DNA of 64,000 bases from Schaedlerella arabinosiphila (GTDB lineage Bacteria > Bacillota > Clostridia > Lachnospirales > Lachnospiraceae): the NCBI RefSeq assembly GCF_003885045.1, contig NZ_RHJS01000001.1, positions 1 through 64,000 on the forward strand, read 5' to 3'. Both the position numbers and the translations under genes were made by a program. The notes beneath the pieces were generated by a model that did no database searches, was not told the DNA's origin, and worked only from the letters and a program-made list of their open reading frames with translations. Shown here piece by piece: positions 1 through 9,220 of the stretch. Position 1 is the stretch's first letter; every line of letters begins with the position of its first letter.

Positions 1-2
1 GC

Positions 3-698
3 AGCCCCGGCTTTCTTCTAAAGCAGATTTGCGGAATGGAGATTCCGAAGAAAGAGACTGACGTTATGCAGATCATGACGTGTTATCAGGTTCTGTATCA
101 AAAAGCGACAGACCTACTGGAAAAAATAACGCCGGATCAAAAGGCCGCTTACCAGGAAAAATGCAATCTTGTCAGGCTGTTAGGCTGCTCCTACCGTATG
201 GATATATATTCCACATTTACAGGACGCTTATTTTCGAAGGAGACCATGGATGGCTATATTTTTAGCTATACCCTACCGGACGAAGTCCGCCCGCCCCGCA
301 GGGGCATGCATTATGGGATGCCCTTTGGGAATACCTTGTCGGACGAAGTCCGTCCGTCCCGCAAAGATATAGGTTCCGGGATATCCCAGGGGTCTGATTC
401 AAAAGAAATCTTGCAGCCTCCTTATAGGGCTGTGTGCTTCCGAATCCGATGGAACAGTAACGATTGCTTTCCCATTGTAGGGCTGCTTGGTAAAATTGCG
501 GAATATAAGGTGCAGGAAAGACATGATATCTTTATTTTGGCATTTCACAGCCACGGGGCTGCATTTGCCGTGGCAGACTCGGAATATAAATACTGCTGTG
601 AACTGGTCAGCCGTCTCGCTTGTTACCTTGCGGAAAAGTGTGGAAAGCTGCCAGTATATATTGATGAATGTCTGTGGAGTGATATGGTGGAATCGTGA
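3..698 (+). CDS. Hypothetical protein, probably 5'-partial, with in-frame repeat insertion
   Basis: The reading frame is open to the window edge. The first ATG (36) has no convincing ribosome binding site, so the true start may lie upstream; from that ATG the protein is 220 aa. I do not recognise the family. The mature-looking parts are about residues 1-78 (helical, charged) and 130-220, which contains Cys-rich stretches. They are separated by low-similarity sequence encoded by a 63-bp hairpin repeat (268-330) plus a second, partial repeat unit (331-363). The same repeat lies in the ABC transporter near 43.7 kb. Reading stays in frame through both units, so the gene may still be expressed. 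Function unknown. Confidence 0.55.
   Translation, partial: SPGFLLKQICGMEIPKKETDVMQIMTCYQVLYQKATDLLEKITPDQKAAYQEKCNLVRLLGCSYRMDIYSTFTGRLFSKETMDGYIFSYTLPDEVRPPRRGMHYGMPFGNTLSDEVRPSRKDIGSGISQGSDSKEILQPPYRAVCFRIRWNSNDCFPIVGLLGKIAEYKVQERHDIFILAFHSHGAAFAVADSEYKYCCELVSRLACYLAEKCGKLPVYIDECLWSDMVES
268..363 (+). repeat. Hairpin-rich 63-bp coding repeat, one full and one partial tandem unit
   Basis: Unit 1 (268-330) holds three mini-hairpins: CGGAC-GAA-GTCCG, CCCC-GCA-GGGG, and GGGCAT...ATGCCC. Unit 2 starts exactly 63 bp later and repeats the first hairpin (CGGACGAAGTCCG) before diverging. The first 62 bases match 43695-43756 at 58 positions. It encodes DEVRPPRRGMHYGMPFG inside the host protein. By inference this is a mobile palindromic coding element comparable in style to Rickettsia palindromic elements. 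Confidence 0.75.
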
Positions 699-1555
699 TT
701 TTGGAGACGATTGATGGGATGGGCAGGGAGGGAGCGGAGGGCGGATTGTTATTAGTATTATTCATACTATCACATTGCGAAAGAAAAAAATATAATCTTA
801 GATGCGGAAATGATTATCTTCTTATGACTTGATAGATGACTCTCATAAAACATTGGAATCTGCATCTCTCTCTGGTAATATTCTTTCTAATCGTTTCATT
901 CCAGGCATCTCTTTCAACATGATAAAAAAATGTTGGAAAAACGCCGTGGATTCAATACTTTTTGATGTTTAAGGTTAGAGAATATATTCACTTTTAAATG
1001 ATGTTTCTGGGTGTAGAATATTCTGTGATATTTTACACATATTCTACGATACAAAGTTAGTTCTGCAATGTTCTCTCTGTACAGTGTAGTTTCAACAGCC
1101 ATATCTTTTTTATTATTCCTGTTCATAAAATCCGGATTATGACCTACTTCGGGCTTTCTCTATTTCTACGGTACCATCCAAATTATCTCTGTTTATGCGG
1201 CTTCCCAGGGCTATTCTGTGTGTACTGCTTCTGGGGACAACATGTCTGATGTATCGAAAGAATAACCGCATAGATTTGCGGGAACTTTGAGCAGAACAGG
1301 ACTGATATCGTGCAATATTGTATATGGGAGCTGTCAGACAAATATCTATTTGTATTTCTGCATCATAAAAAAGCATACATCAAACAAAACATATTTGAGT
1401 ATGAATTGTATCAGTAAAAGATACGTTAACAGCATAAAATGTTTTTATAGAACTACTGCAATGTTTATGGTAAAATGATATCATTGAATATATAACATAG
1501 GATTTTCTGCCGGATACTTAAAAGGCTCACTGACTTTTGATAAGGAGTGTGTTAT
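699..1555. other. 857-bp intergenic stretch with a possible gene remnant
   Basis: AT-rich, with no convincing complete gene. Positions 1129-1290 (+) read as the C-terminal end of a membrane protein: a hydrophobic segment ILCVLLLGTTCLMY followed by a basic tail ending RIDLREL and a stop, with no start codon or upstream coding sequence. This may be a decayed gene, but the evidence is only coding-like composition. The last 100 bases probably hold the promoter of the ATPase gene that follows. Confidence 0.3.
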
Positions 1556-3280
1556 ATGGGGAAAAGTATAAATAAAAAGAAACTGCCGATTGGTATTGAA
1601 GCTTTTGATGAAATATGTTCAGAAGGTTTCTACTATGTGGATAAAACTGGCTTAATTCGGGATTTTCTTGATGCGTGGGGCAAGGTAAACCTATTTACCC
1701 GGCCGCGCAGATTCGGTAAATCATTAAATATGAGCATGTTTAAGTCTTTTTTTGAAATAGGATGTAATAAAGCGTTGTTTGATGGATTGGAAATTGCCAA
1801 AGAAACTGAGCTTTGTAATACCTATATGGGAAGATACCCTGTAATTTCGATTACCTTGAAGGGAATAAATGGTGCTGATTATCCAACCGCCAGATCGTTG
1901 ATGTGCTCTGTGATTGGAAACGAGGCATTAAGGTTCTATGAATTATTGATAAATAGTGACCAGTTAAATGAGATAGAAAAAAAGCAGTACAAACAACTGA
2001 TAAAGGTGGATACCAATAATACAGAAAGCTTCATCATGCCAGATTCAGTGTTGATGGGAAGCCTGAAAATACTTTCCACATTGCTGCAGAAACATTATGG
2101 TGAGAGAGTAATCGTCCTGATTGATGAATATGATGTACCGCTTGCCAAAGCAAATGAGCAAAATTACTATGAAAAAATGATAATTTTAATGCGGAATATG
2201 CTTGAACAGGTACTGAAAACGAACGATAGCCTCTATTTTGCAATTTTGACTGGATGTTTGCGGGTATCAAAAGAGAGTATTTTTACAGGATTAAATAATA
2301 CGAATATTTTTTCTATTATTGATGAGGATTGTGATTCATATTTTGGATTCACTGATTATGAAGTGCGGAAATTGTTGGAGTATTATGAGCTGAGCGATAA
2401 ATATGATGTCATGAAAGCATGGTATAACGGATACCGATTTGGAGATTCAGATGTGTATTGTCCGTGGGATGTGGTCAGTTACGTTAATAAGCTTAGAAAA
2501 AAAAGGACTTTGCCTCCGCAGGACTACTGGTCAAATACCAGTGGGAATGATATTGTAAGATATTTTATTGAAAAGGTAGACAAAGGATTAGCTAAAAGTG
2601 AAATTGAAGCATTGGTTGCCGGTGAAATTGTAACCAAGGATATCCACATGGATCTGACTTATGACCATATATATGATTCGATTGATAATATCTGGAGTGT
2701 TCTCTTTACTACCGGATATCTGACGCAGAGGGGGAATCTGGATGGGAAATGTTACCAATTAGCAATACCGAATATGGAGATTCGAAATATTTTTACAGAG
2801 CAGATTATGACAATGTTCAAAGAAAATACCAAAAGGGATGGTGAAAAATTACAGGAATTTTGTGATGCATTAGAAGCTGGAAAGGCAGTAGAGGTGGAGC
2901 GTTTATTTGATGAATACTTGAAACGAACGATAAGTATTCGCGATACGTTTGTAAGAAAGCCGACCAAAGAGAACTTTTATCATGGCATTATGCTTGGAAT
3001 TTTAGGATTCAAAACTGACTGGTATGTAAAATCGAACAGAGAAGCTGGTAATGGTTTCGGCGATATCATTATCAAAATTGAGGATAAGGGTATTGGAATG
3101 ATTATTGAACTCAAATATGCTGAAGATGCAAAGCTATCTGCCGAATGTGAAAGTGCTATGAAACAGATCGAAAATACAGGTTATGCCACTGAGCTAAAAG
3201 ACGCCGGATTTTACAAAATTTTAAAGTATGGAATCGCTTGTTATAAGAAAAAATGTAAAGTGGTATTTGAAGAAGAATAG
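1556..3280 (+). CDS. AAA-ATPase-like protein with PD-(D/E)XK nuclease-like C-terminus (DUF1703 type)
   Basis: This 574-aa protein has the layout of the AAA-ATPase_like/PDDEXK_9 family common in Clostridia and Bacteroidetes. The N-terminal motif IGIEAFDEI...YYVDKT leads into a P-loop variant RPRRFGKSLNMSM (about residues 54-66). A Walker B-like VIVLIDEYDVPLAK follows near residue 190. The C-terminal GNGFGDIIIKIEDKGIGM...IIELKY resembles a PD-(D/E)XK nuclease core. ATG 1556 is preferred over GTG 1547 because AAGGAG at 1542-1547 sits 8 bases before it. Members are often found near mobile DNA; their cellular role is not established. It stands alone, with no operon partner. Confidence 0.85.
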   Translation: MGKSINKKKLPIGIEAFDEICSEGFYYVDKTGLIRDFLDAWGKVNLFTRPRRFGKSLNMSMFKSFFEIGCNKALFDGLEIAKETELCNTYMGRYPVISITLKGINGADYPTARSLMCSVIGNEALRFYELLINSDQLNEIEKKQYKQLIKVDTNNTESFIMPDSVLMGSLKILSTLLQKHYGERVIVLIDEYDVPLAKANEQNYYEKMIILMRNMLEQVLKTNDSLYFAILTGCLRVSKESIFTGLNNTNIFSIIDEDCDSYFGFTDYEVRKLLEYYELSDKYDVMKAWYNGYRFGDSDVYCPWDVVSYVNKLRKKRTLPPQDYWSNTSGNDIVRYFIEKVDKGLAKSEIEALVAGEIVTKDIHMDLTYDHIYDSIDNIWSVLFTTGYLTQRGNLDGKCYQLAIPNMEIRNIFTEQIMTMFKENTKRDGEKLQEFCDALEAGKAVEVERLFDEYLKRTISIRDTFVRKPTKENFYHGIMLGILGFKTDWYVKSNREAGNGFGDIIIKIEDKGIGMIIELKYAEDAKLSAECESAMKQIENTGYATELKDAGFYKILKYGIACYKKKCKVVFEEE

Positions 3281-3456
3281 ACGTATTAGAGTAGTCTCGG
3301 AAACCCTGTAAACAATGTATACAATTCAAGGGTAGTCCAGAGGGATTGCATGGTATAGTAGGCTATGGGCAAAGAGGAAGGAGTAGTCATTCAGGATTCT
3401 GTTATTGATCCGTTCTGCGACTGTGCGCTGCCTATAGATCTCTTTATAGGCAGCTG

Positions 3457-3777
3457 TCACTCCTCCTTAAAGATGTCAATACTTCTTAATGTAGGAATTG
3501 CGCCATACTTACCTATCAGATAATTTTTTTCATAACTCTCATCCTTCCGAATTCTGGCTCCAGACTCATCTACAAAGTCTGCCAGAGAATACAATTTTGA
3601 AATTCCCTGTTCATCTTTTTCTGTAAACCACACTTCATCCCTGCGCAAAAGCTGATTTGACAACTGCCATGTGTCATGTGTCGTAAAAATCAACTGAGCA
3701 TGTTTCGTATTAATTTCTGGATTCAGAAAAGTAAGCAAAAAGTTACGAACCAATAACGGATGAAGACGGGCATTCAA
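3457..3777 (-). pseudogene. C-terminal remnant of an AAA family ATPase (AAA_21 / OLD-like)
   Basis: The 106 residues begin at (L)NARLHPLL and contain LIFTTHDTWQLSNQLLRRDEVWFTEKD. This matches the end of the ABC-type ATPases of the AAA_21 group, just after the Walker B/D-loop, including the switch His (TTHD). The P-loop, signature and Walker B are absent. Coding similarity stops at 3777, beside a GGGGGCTGTCGA-like sequence that may be the scar of an insertion. Intact relatives often act in anti-phage defence, but this copy cannot hydrolyse ATP. Confidence 0.7.
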
Positions 3778-3782
3778 CTTAA

Positions 3783-3806
3783 AAGGGCCGTCAATCGACA
3801 GCCCCC
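3783..3806 (-). terminator. Intrinsic terminator of the maltodextrin operon
   Basis: On the minus strand GGGCTGTC-GATT-GACGGCCC is followed by TTTT. It lies 150 bp beyond the stop codon of the secreted amylase gene. The intervening 3807-3954 is gene-free. Confidence 0.6.
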
Positions 3807-3954
3807 ATCAATAAAAAACCTCCCACCTATACATCCAACCCTCAATATAACAGAGGAATCCCTAATCTAAATTCATCTATCTCCATTCAAAATCCCCTTA
3901 TGCGCAATTGTCATTTGATTGTCATCTGCACAGGCAGGAATGTTTTTATCCGGC

Positions 3955-5859
3955 TCAAAACGTAGGATAAATATCGATCGTATCTCCTCCTACCCCGGTA
4001 AAGTTATCTCCGGAAGACCATCTCGTATCATTGATCAACGGCTTAAACTCAAATGTCTCTCCTTTACCATACCGTTCAATCTCATAGATCCAGACGTCCG
4101 ATGCGATATTTAACATCTGCCTTCCGGAATCCCATTTTAACGGATACTGTGCCCCGCGTAAGTACATGGTATTTCCTAACCCAACGTCATAATGAACTCT
4201 GATCGTAGTTACGGTCTTCTCCGGCTCCGCAAATGTCTCCGGCGCATCACTTGTAAATACATACGCTGTTTTTGCCGGCATCGTCAATGTGATCTGCTTC
4301 CCTGTCACGCCGCCTGCGGCAACGGATGCCGTATCGGAAGTATTCAACAGGTTTGTCAGAGTCGTTCCGATATTTAAAGAGCTTTCCGCACGCAGCGGGA
4401 TTGTCCTTGTCAGATTCTGTACATCGTTATTGATCACCGTTATGATCTCCTGTCCTGTGGCATCATCCCGTCTTGAATACGCATATACCTTGTCTTCTAC
4501 CCACATTTCTCTCTGTGTGCCGGACCTCAGGCAGGCATAGTCCTTCCGCAGCTCTGTAAGGCGCTGAATATACCGATAAATATTTCCGTCCTGGGAAAAT
4601 CCAGGCATCATTTCCCGATTTTCTTTGTTTGCGATTCCCGCCCACTCTGTCGGAACTCCGCCGCCGTAGCATTCCTGCTCCGTCCCGTAGTAAACATCCG
4701 GGATTCCTCTGACTGTGAATAAAAATGTCAGGGCAAGCCGGAGTTTCTGGTAGTTGTCATCCGCCAAACAGAGAAATCTGTCACGATCATGGTTGTCAAT
4801 AAATGTTACCAGATGATTGACATCATTATATTTATAGTCCTGGTCCAAAATATTTTTTACATTATAAAAACTTGCATCACGCGCGAAAGCTTCCCTTGCC
4901 TGGAAGAACAGTGGAAAGTCCAATACGCCCCATTCGTAGTCCTGGAACTCGCTGACGTAATCTACATCCCCCACAAAGATCTCGCCGAAGGAAGGAACTC
5001 CGAGCTCCGCCTCAAACTCAGCCAGAAATTGTTTATCGACAGAACGGGCTGCATCTACACGTACCGCATCCGCGCCTGTATCTTCGACCCACGTTTTATA
5101 TACCTCTTTTATTGCTGCCCTGGCTTCCGGATTATCAGTATTAATATCATCAAGGCCACCCAGATCGCAGTTCAGCACCTGCCATTCATCATTCCAGTCC
5201 GTGATATCCCCATTATGGTGAAACCAGTTCGGATTATTAAACGGAGGAGCCGGCTGGTAATCTTCTGAGCTGTAGGCAGTCGCTCCCGGTTCTAAATAAT
5301 CTGCTGTGTGATTGGGTACTACATCCAGAATCACCTTCAATCCCATTTCATGGGCAGCATCTACGAAGTCGATCAGTTCCTGCTTTGTTCCGTAATGCGG
5401 ATCTGCTGCAGCGTAATCTTTTGTAAAATAACCATGATATCCGGATTCGGATTGGTCTCTGCTTAAAAGTTCGTTTTTGGATACTGGGGAAATCCAGATC
5501 GCAGTCACACCCAGATCTTTAATGTAGCTTAATTTTTGTGTCAGTCCGACCCAATCGCCGCCCTGCGTGTATTTTAGTTCTCCGGGCCTGTATTCCACTC
5601 CCAGCGTACCGTTATTCGATGGGTCCCCATCATAAAACCGGTCCGTAAGAACCATATATATGATGTCATTTTCATCTAAGACACCGCTGCTCGATGCATG
5701 GACTTCCCTGGCTGTTTTCTGAATCTCTGCCTCTGTATAATTATGATCTGATTTTTCTGCATGAGACTCTGACGGGTTCAGATAAACCACACTGCAGATG
5801 ATCATTACAAAACTTAAAAAACCGGCTATCGCTCTTGTATATTGCTTTCTTCTACTCAT
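3955..5859 (-). CDS. Secreted alpha-amylase family enzyme (GH13)
   Basis: The 634-aa protein should be exported: a basic N-terminus, a hydrophobic segment at about residues 10-28, and a likely type I signal peptidase site after SHA (34). GH13 regions are all visible: DVVPNHT (179-185), nucleophile D269 in AVRVDAA, acid/base E293 in FGEIF, and NHD with D358. The C-terminal ~85 residues (from HYDVGLGNTMYLRG) look like a small beta-sandwich starch-binding domain. ATG 5859 is chosen over GTG 5874 because AAAGGA lies 6-7 bases upstream. As the last gene of the operon it would cut extracellular starch or large maltodextrins to feed the ABC importer. Exact product profile (amylase versus transferase) cannot be told from sequence. 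Confidence 0.9.
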   Translation of the reverse strand: MSRRKQYTRAIAGFLSFVMIICSVVYLNPSESHAEKSDHNYTEAEIQKTAREVHASSSGVLDENDIIYMVLTDRFYDGDPSNNGTLGVEYRPGELKYTQGGDWVGLTQKLSYIKDLGVTAIWISPVSKNELLSRDQSESGYHGYFTKDYAAADPHYGTKQELIDFVDAAHEMGLKVILDVVPNHTADYLEPGATAYSSEDYQPAPPFNNPNWFHHNGDITDWNDEWQVLNCDLGGLDDINTDNPEARAAIKEVYKTWVEDTGADAVRVDAARSVDKQFLAEFEAELGVPSFGEIFVGDVDYVSEFQDYEWGVLDFPLFFQAREAFARDASFYNVKNILDQDYKYNDVNHLVTFIDNHDRDRFLCLADDNYQKLRLALTFLFTVRGIPDVYYGTEQECYGGGVPTEWAGIANKENREMMPGFSQDGNIYRYIQRLTELRKDYACLRSGTQREMWVEDKVYAYSRRDDATGQEIITVINNDVQNLTRTIPLRAESSLNIGTTLTNLLNTSDTASVAAGGVTGKQITLTMPAKTAYVFTSDAPETFAEPEKTVTTIRVHYDVGLGNTMYLRGAQYPLKWDSGRQMLNIASDVWIYEIERYGKGETFEFKPLINDTRWSSGDNFTGVGGDTIDIYPTF

Positions 5860-5960
5860 ATCTGTTCCTTTCACAAAATATTGTTTCCTGTTCTATGTTT
5901 TAAAACCTTCTATTTTCATTGAATGCCTGTACCTTTCTCCACTACTGTACCTTTCCACTA

Positions 5961-6806
5961 CTATCCTTTCACGCCGCCCGTCGTTAATCCGGCCACAAAA
6001 AACTTCTGGCAGGAGATAAAAACGATCAAAATCGGGATCAGGCTGAATACGGATAGTGCAAAAACATAGCCCCACTGGGTAAACTGGTGCTGTCCGAAAA
6101 ATCCTGAGATCGCGATCGGCAGTGTCCGTTTTAAGTCGTCATTGATCACGGTGTTGGCCCACGGAAATTCCTCCCATGCGGTCAAAAAATTAAAGATGGA
6201 AATGGATGCGATGCCCGGCTTCGTCAGCGGCAGAATGATCCGGAAAAAAACCGTAAAGACGCTCCCTCCGTCAATATAGATCGCTTCATCCAGTTCTTTC
6301 GGCAGATTTTCTACAAATCCTTTGATCATAAATGTTGAATAGGGGATCACCCACGCCACATAAAATGGGATCAGCCCACGCAGGCTGTTGATCGCGCCCA
6401 GCTTTACTGCCAGTTCATACTGGGGAACGATCAAAGTCGTCCCGGGAATGATCATGGTGAGCATAATAAATGTAAATAAAAAATTGCGTCCCGGGAAGCG
6501 GAACCTGGCAATACAAAACGCCAATGCCGCGGATACAAAAGCAGCGATCACGACTGTAACTACAGAGACGAAGATACTGTTGAAAAAATTCCTGTAGAAT
6601 TTACTTTGCTCCAGTATATATTTATAATTTTCCAGCGTAATCTCTTTCCATTCCGGAAAGAACTTCGGCGGATATTCGTATAAAGCCCCGTTCGGTTTGA
6701 GCGATGTACTGATCATATAGATCATAGGAAGAACAACGATCAGCATCCCGGCGATCAGGATCATATAAATAAGTCCGTGTATGATTTTCTTTTTTGTCAG
6801 CTTCAA
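5961..6806 (-). CDS. Carbohydrate ABC transporter permease, MalG-type
   Basis: This 281-aa membrane protein has six predicted transmembrane helices. It carries the conserved cytoplasmic EAA loop in the form ELDEAIYIDGGSVFTVFFRI, which docks to the ATPase. It pairs with the MalF-type permease directly upstream (11-bp gap) to form the maltodextrin import channel. The start is a TTG at 6806: AGGAGG lies 7 bases upstream, and longer in-frame starts would sit inside the upstream gene. No ATP-binding MsmX/MalK subunit is encoded here. Firmicute importers of this class commonly share a chromosomal multitask ATPase. Confidence 0.92.
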   Translation of the reverse strand: MKLTKKKIIHGLIYMILIAGMLIVVLPMIYMISTSLKPNGALYEYPPKFFPEWKEITLENYKYILEQSKFYRNFFNSIFVSVVTVVIAAFVSAALAFCIARFRFPGRNFLFTFIMLTMIIPGTTLIVPQYELAVKLGAINSLRGLIPFYVAWVIPYSTFMIKGFVENLPKELDEAIYIDGGSVFTVFFRIILPLTKPGIASISIFNFLTAWEEFPWANTVINDDLKRTLPIAISGFFGQHQFTQWGYVFALSVFSLIPILIVFISCQKFFVAGLTTGGVKG

Positions 6807-6817
6807 TTCTCCGCCTC

Positions 6818-7705
6818 CTAATTCTGATCTTTGTTTCTCATCAAACGAAACTGCAGTGCAGCCAGGATTGCCAAAACGACGGCAATGATAAAGGACAGCG
6901 CTGCGGAATACCCGAATTTTCCTGTACTGAACGCCTTGTAATACATCCATGTCAGCACCGTATCCGTCTCATGGCCGGGATCGCCGTTTGTGATCATTTT
7001 TATGGAAGTAAATACATTAAATCCTCCGATGGTAAGCATGACCAGCGCAAACAGGATCGTTCCCCTGATGCAGGGAAGGGTGACCGAGAAAAATTTCCGG
7101 ATGCTCCCCGCGCCGTCGATAGACGCGACTTCGTACAGCTCCTGGGGGCAGGTCTGCAGCGCCGCAAGGAAAACGACCATATTCCAGCCGATGCCTTTCC
7201 AGGTCCCCAGCAGCATAGCTACAGACAGGCCGCCCCAGCGCGTATCCAGCCAACGGATGTTCTCGCCGGTCAGGCGGATCACATTTGTCAGAAAATAATT
7301 CAAAAGGCCTTCCGTATTAAAGGTATACTTAAACACCAAAGAGGCGATCACCCAGGAAGTAATGACCGGCAGATAATAGACCACCCTGAATCCGATCTGC
7401 ATTTTATGTATGCTGTTAACCAGCATTGCGATCAGCAGGCCCAGGATCATCTGCGCCGGGACTGTCACTAACGTATAAACGATGGAATTTACAAAGGCGG
7501 TCTGAAAATATTTGTCTGTCAAAACGTCTTTGTAATTTTGGAGCCCTATAAACGGCTGCTCGAAAATAGAGCCAAAGTCCCACTTAAAGAAACTCATCAC
7601 GAACAATTTCGCAATCGGATATATGGTAAAAATCCCAAAGATCAACAGCCCCGGAACAAGGAGCACCCCGATCTGCATCTTACTGCTTATTTTCCTATTC
7701 ATCAT
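6818..7705 (-). CDS. Carbohydrate ABC transporter permease, MalF-type
   Basis: The protein has 295 aa and six transmembrane segments, and the EAA-like loop ELYEVASIDGAGSIRKFFSV. It is the first permease of the importer, upstream of the MalG-type partner. GAGAGGAAAG precedes ATG 7705 (a second ATG at 7702 is possible). The 182-bp gap to the binding-protein gene is the largest gap between importer genes of this operon and may allow different expression levels, as binding proteins are usually needed in excess. I see no second operator in that gap. Confidence 0.92.
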   Translation of the reverse strand: MMNRKISSKMQIGVLLVPGLLIFGIFTIYPIAKLFVMSFFKWDFGSIFEQPFIGLQNYKDVLTDKYFQTAFVNSIVYTLVTVPAQMILGLLIAMLVNSIHKMQIGFRVVYYLPVITSWVIASLVFKYTFNTEGLLNYFLTNVIRLTGENIRWLDTRWGGLSVAMLLGTWKGIGWNMVVFLAALQTCPQELYEVASIDGAGSIRKFFSVTLPCIRGTILFALVMLTIGGFNVFTSIKMITNGDPGHETDTVLTWMYYKAFSTGKFGYSAALSFIIAVVLAILAALQFRLMRNKDQN

Positions 7706-7887
7706 ACTTTCCTCTCAAACAATCTGCATGTAAATCTATCGCTATTTCCACCTGTCCGATACAGATCTGCCTCCTGAATGAAAAACCTGCCAATCCTTTT
7801 CAAACATGCACTGAAAATCTCAAAAAATAATACATTGACGAACAAAAGGATTGATTATATAATAAAAGCTGCGCAACGCTCTGTTTC

Positions 7888-9186
7888 TTAGGGTTCATCC
7901 AACAGGGCATCTATTTTGGCGGCAAGCTCATCCATAGCCTCCTGCGCACTTTGGCCGCCGTTCATGACCGATGTTACCGCCGTTGACAGTTCACTGTCAA
8001 TCTCAGACCATGCGGCCACGGTTGGACGTGATTTTGCTGTTTTGATCTGTTCAATGAAAGGAGCAAAATCAGCCTTTTTTACAGTATCGCTTTCCAATGC
8101 ATTTTTATTGACCGGAATCTGCCCGCATTTTGCCATTTCTTCCTGGGCATACTCTCCTGTCATAAACTGCATGAATTTCCAGGCGGCCTCCTGGTTCGCC
8201 GTATGGAACATAGAGATATCCTCTCCGCCAAGCACCGAATAGGAACCTGCCTTGCCCTCCGGAAGCGGGGCTGTCCCATATTCGAAGTCCGGATACGCGC
8301 CCTGCATTTCAGCTACTTTCCATGGGCCGTCCAGAATCATCATGTACCTGCCTGTTCCAAAGCCGTCGGTCATAGGGATATCGCCGCTGTTCCAGCCGGT
8401 AATGTTTTTGCCGCTGTATAACTCGGAGAGCATCTCAATCGCCGCAACGGTTTCGGGACTGTTGATATATCCGGTGGCCTTTGTCTGTTCCGGATCTGTC
8501 AATTCGCCGCCGTTGCTCCAGATAAACGGACACAGATTCCAGCCCGAAAGAGCCGGTTCATCGTAACCCCATACCTGCTGGCCTGCTTCGTTTGTACCGG
8601 ATAGTTTTTTGCATGCTTCCACAAATGCTTCCATGGAATCCGGCGCTTCAATGCCCGCGTCCTTGAAGGCTTTTACATTATAAAACAGAATCTTTGTGTT
8701 TGTATTGAGCGCCAGCCCGTAACTGTCGTCTCCGATCTGTGCGGTGCTCATAGCGCTTTCCAGCAGGCCGTCGGCCGTCGCCTGGAAATCATCAAAGTCT
8801 TGATTCAGCGGAACCAGGATCTCCATTTTCTGAAATTCCGGAATCCAGGCGCTGTCCAGCCGGGCCACGTCAGGAAGCTGATCGGATTTTGCATTGATCA
8901 ATATTTTTTCGTGAAGGTCCGCCCACTCATGGGAGACCGCGTTTACCTTTATTCCGGGGTTCTCACTCTCGAACCTGGGGATCAGTGTATTGGTCAGCGT
9001 CTCATTTTCCGCTGACTGCGCACTGTAATGATGCCAGAAGTTGATCGTAACTTCTTCACCCTTTGCTGAATTTTTGCTCTCCGGAGTGGATTCAGATACT
9101 GCCGGCGATTTTCCACAACCAGCCAACGCCGCCAAGCAAAGCGTGGTTGTGAGTATAATTGTCGGTATTTTTTTCCTCTTTTTCAT
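7888..9186 (-). CDS. Maltodextrin-type solute-binding lipoprotein (SBP family 1)
   Basis: The 432-aa lipoprotein has a basic start, a hydrophobic stretch and lipobox LAGC with the lipidated Cys at 24, followed by a Ser/Glu/Lys-rich linker. The body begins VTINFWHHYSAQ and has typical cluster-1 binding-protein features such as GYINSPETVAAIEML and AWKFMQFMTGEYAQEEMAK. It captures the sugar outside the membrane and delivers it to the MalF/MalG pair. Substrate is inferred from the flanking GH13 enzymes: malto-oligosaccharides or cyclodextrins. Confidence 0.92.
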   Translation of the reverse strand: MKKRKKIPTIILTTTLCLAALAGCGKSPAVSESTPESKNSAKGEEVTINFWHHYSAQSAENETLTNTLIPRFESENPGIKVNAVSHEWADLHEKILINAKSDQLPDVARLDSAWIPEFQKMEILVPLNQDFDDFQATADGLLESAMSTAQIGDDSYGLALNTNTKILFYNVKAFKDAGIEAPDSMEAFVEACKKLSGTNEAGQQVWGYDEPALSGWNLCPFIWSNGGELTDPEQTKATGYINSPETVAAIEMLSELYSGKNITGWNSGDIPMTDGFGTGRYMMILDGPWKVAEMQGAYPDFEYGTAPLPEGKAGSYSVLGGEDISMFHTANQEAAWKFMQFMTGEYAQEEMAKCGQIPVNKNALESDTVKKADFAPFIEQIKTAKSRPTVAAWSEIDSELSTAVTSVMNGGQSAQEAMDELAAKIDALLDEP

Positions 9187-9220
9187 ATAACACCTCCATA
9201 TCCTGCAGCAGATTTCCTAT

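Noticed and set aside
5925..5966. Direct repeat TACCTTTC(T)CCACTAC between amylase and permease genes
   Set aside because: Short, only two to three copies, no symmetry; no basis for an operator call.
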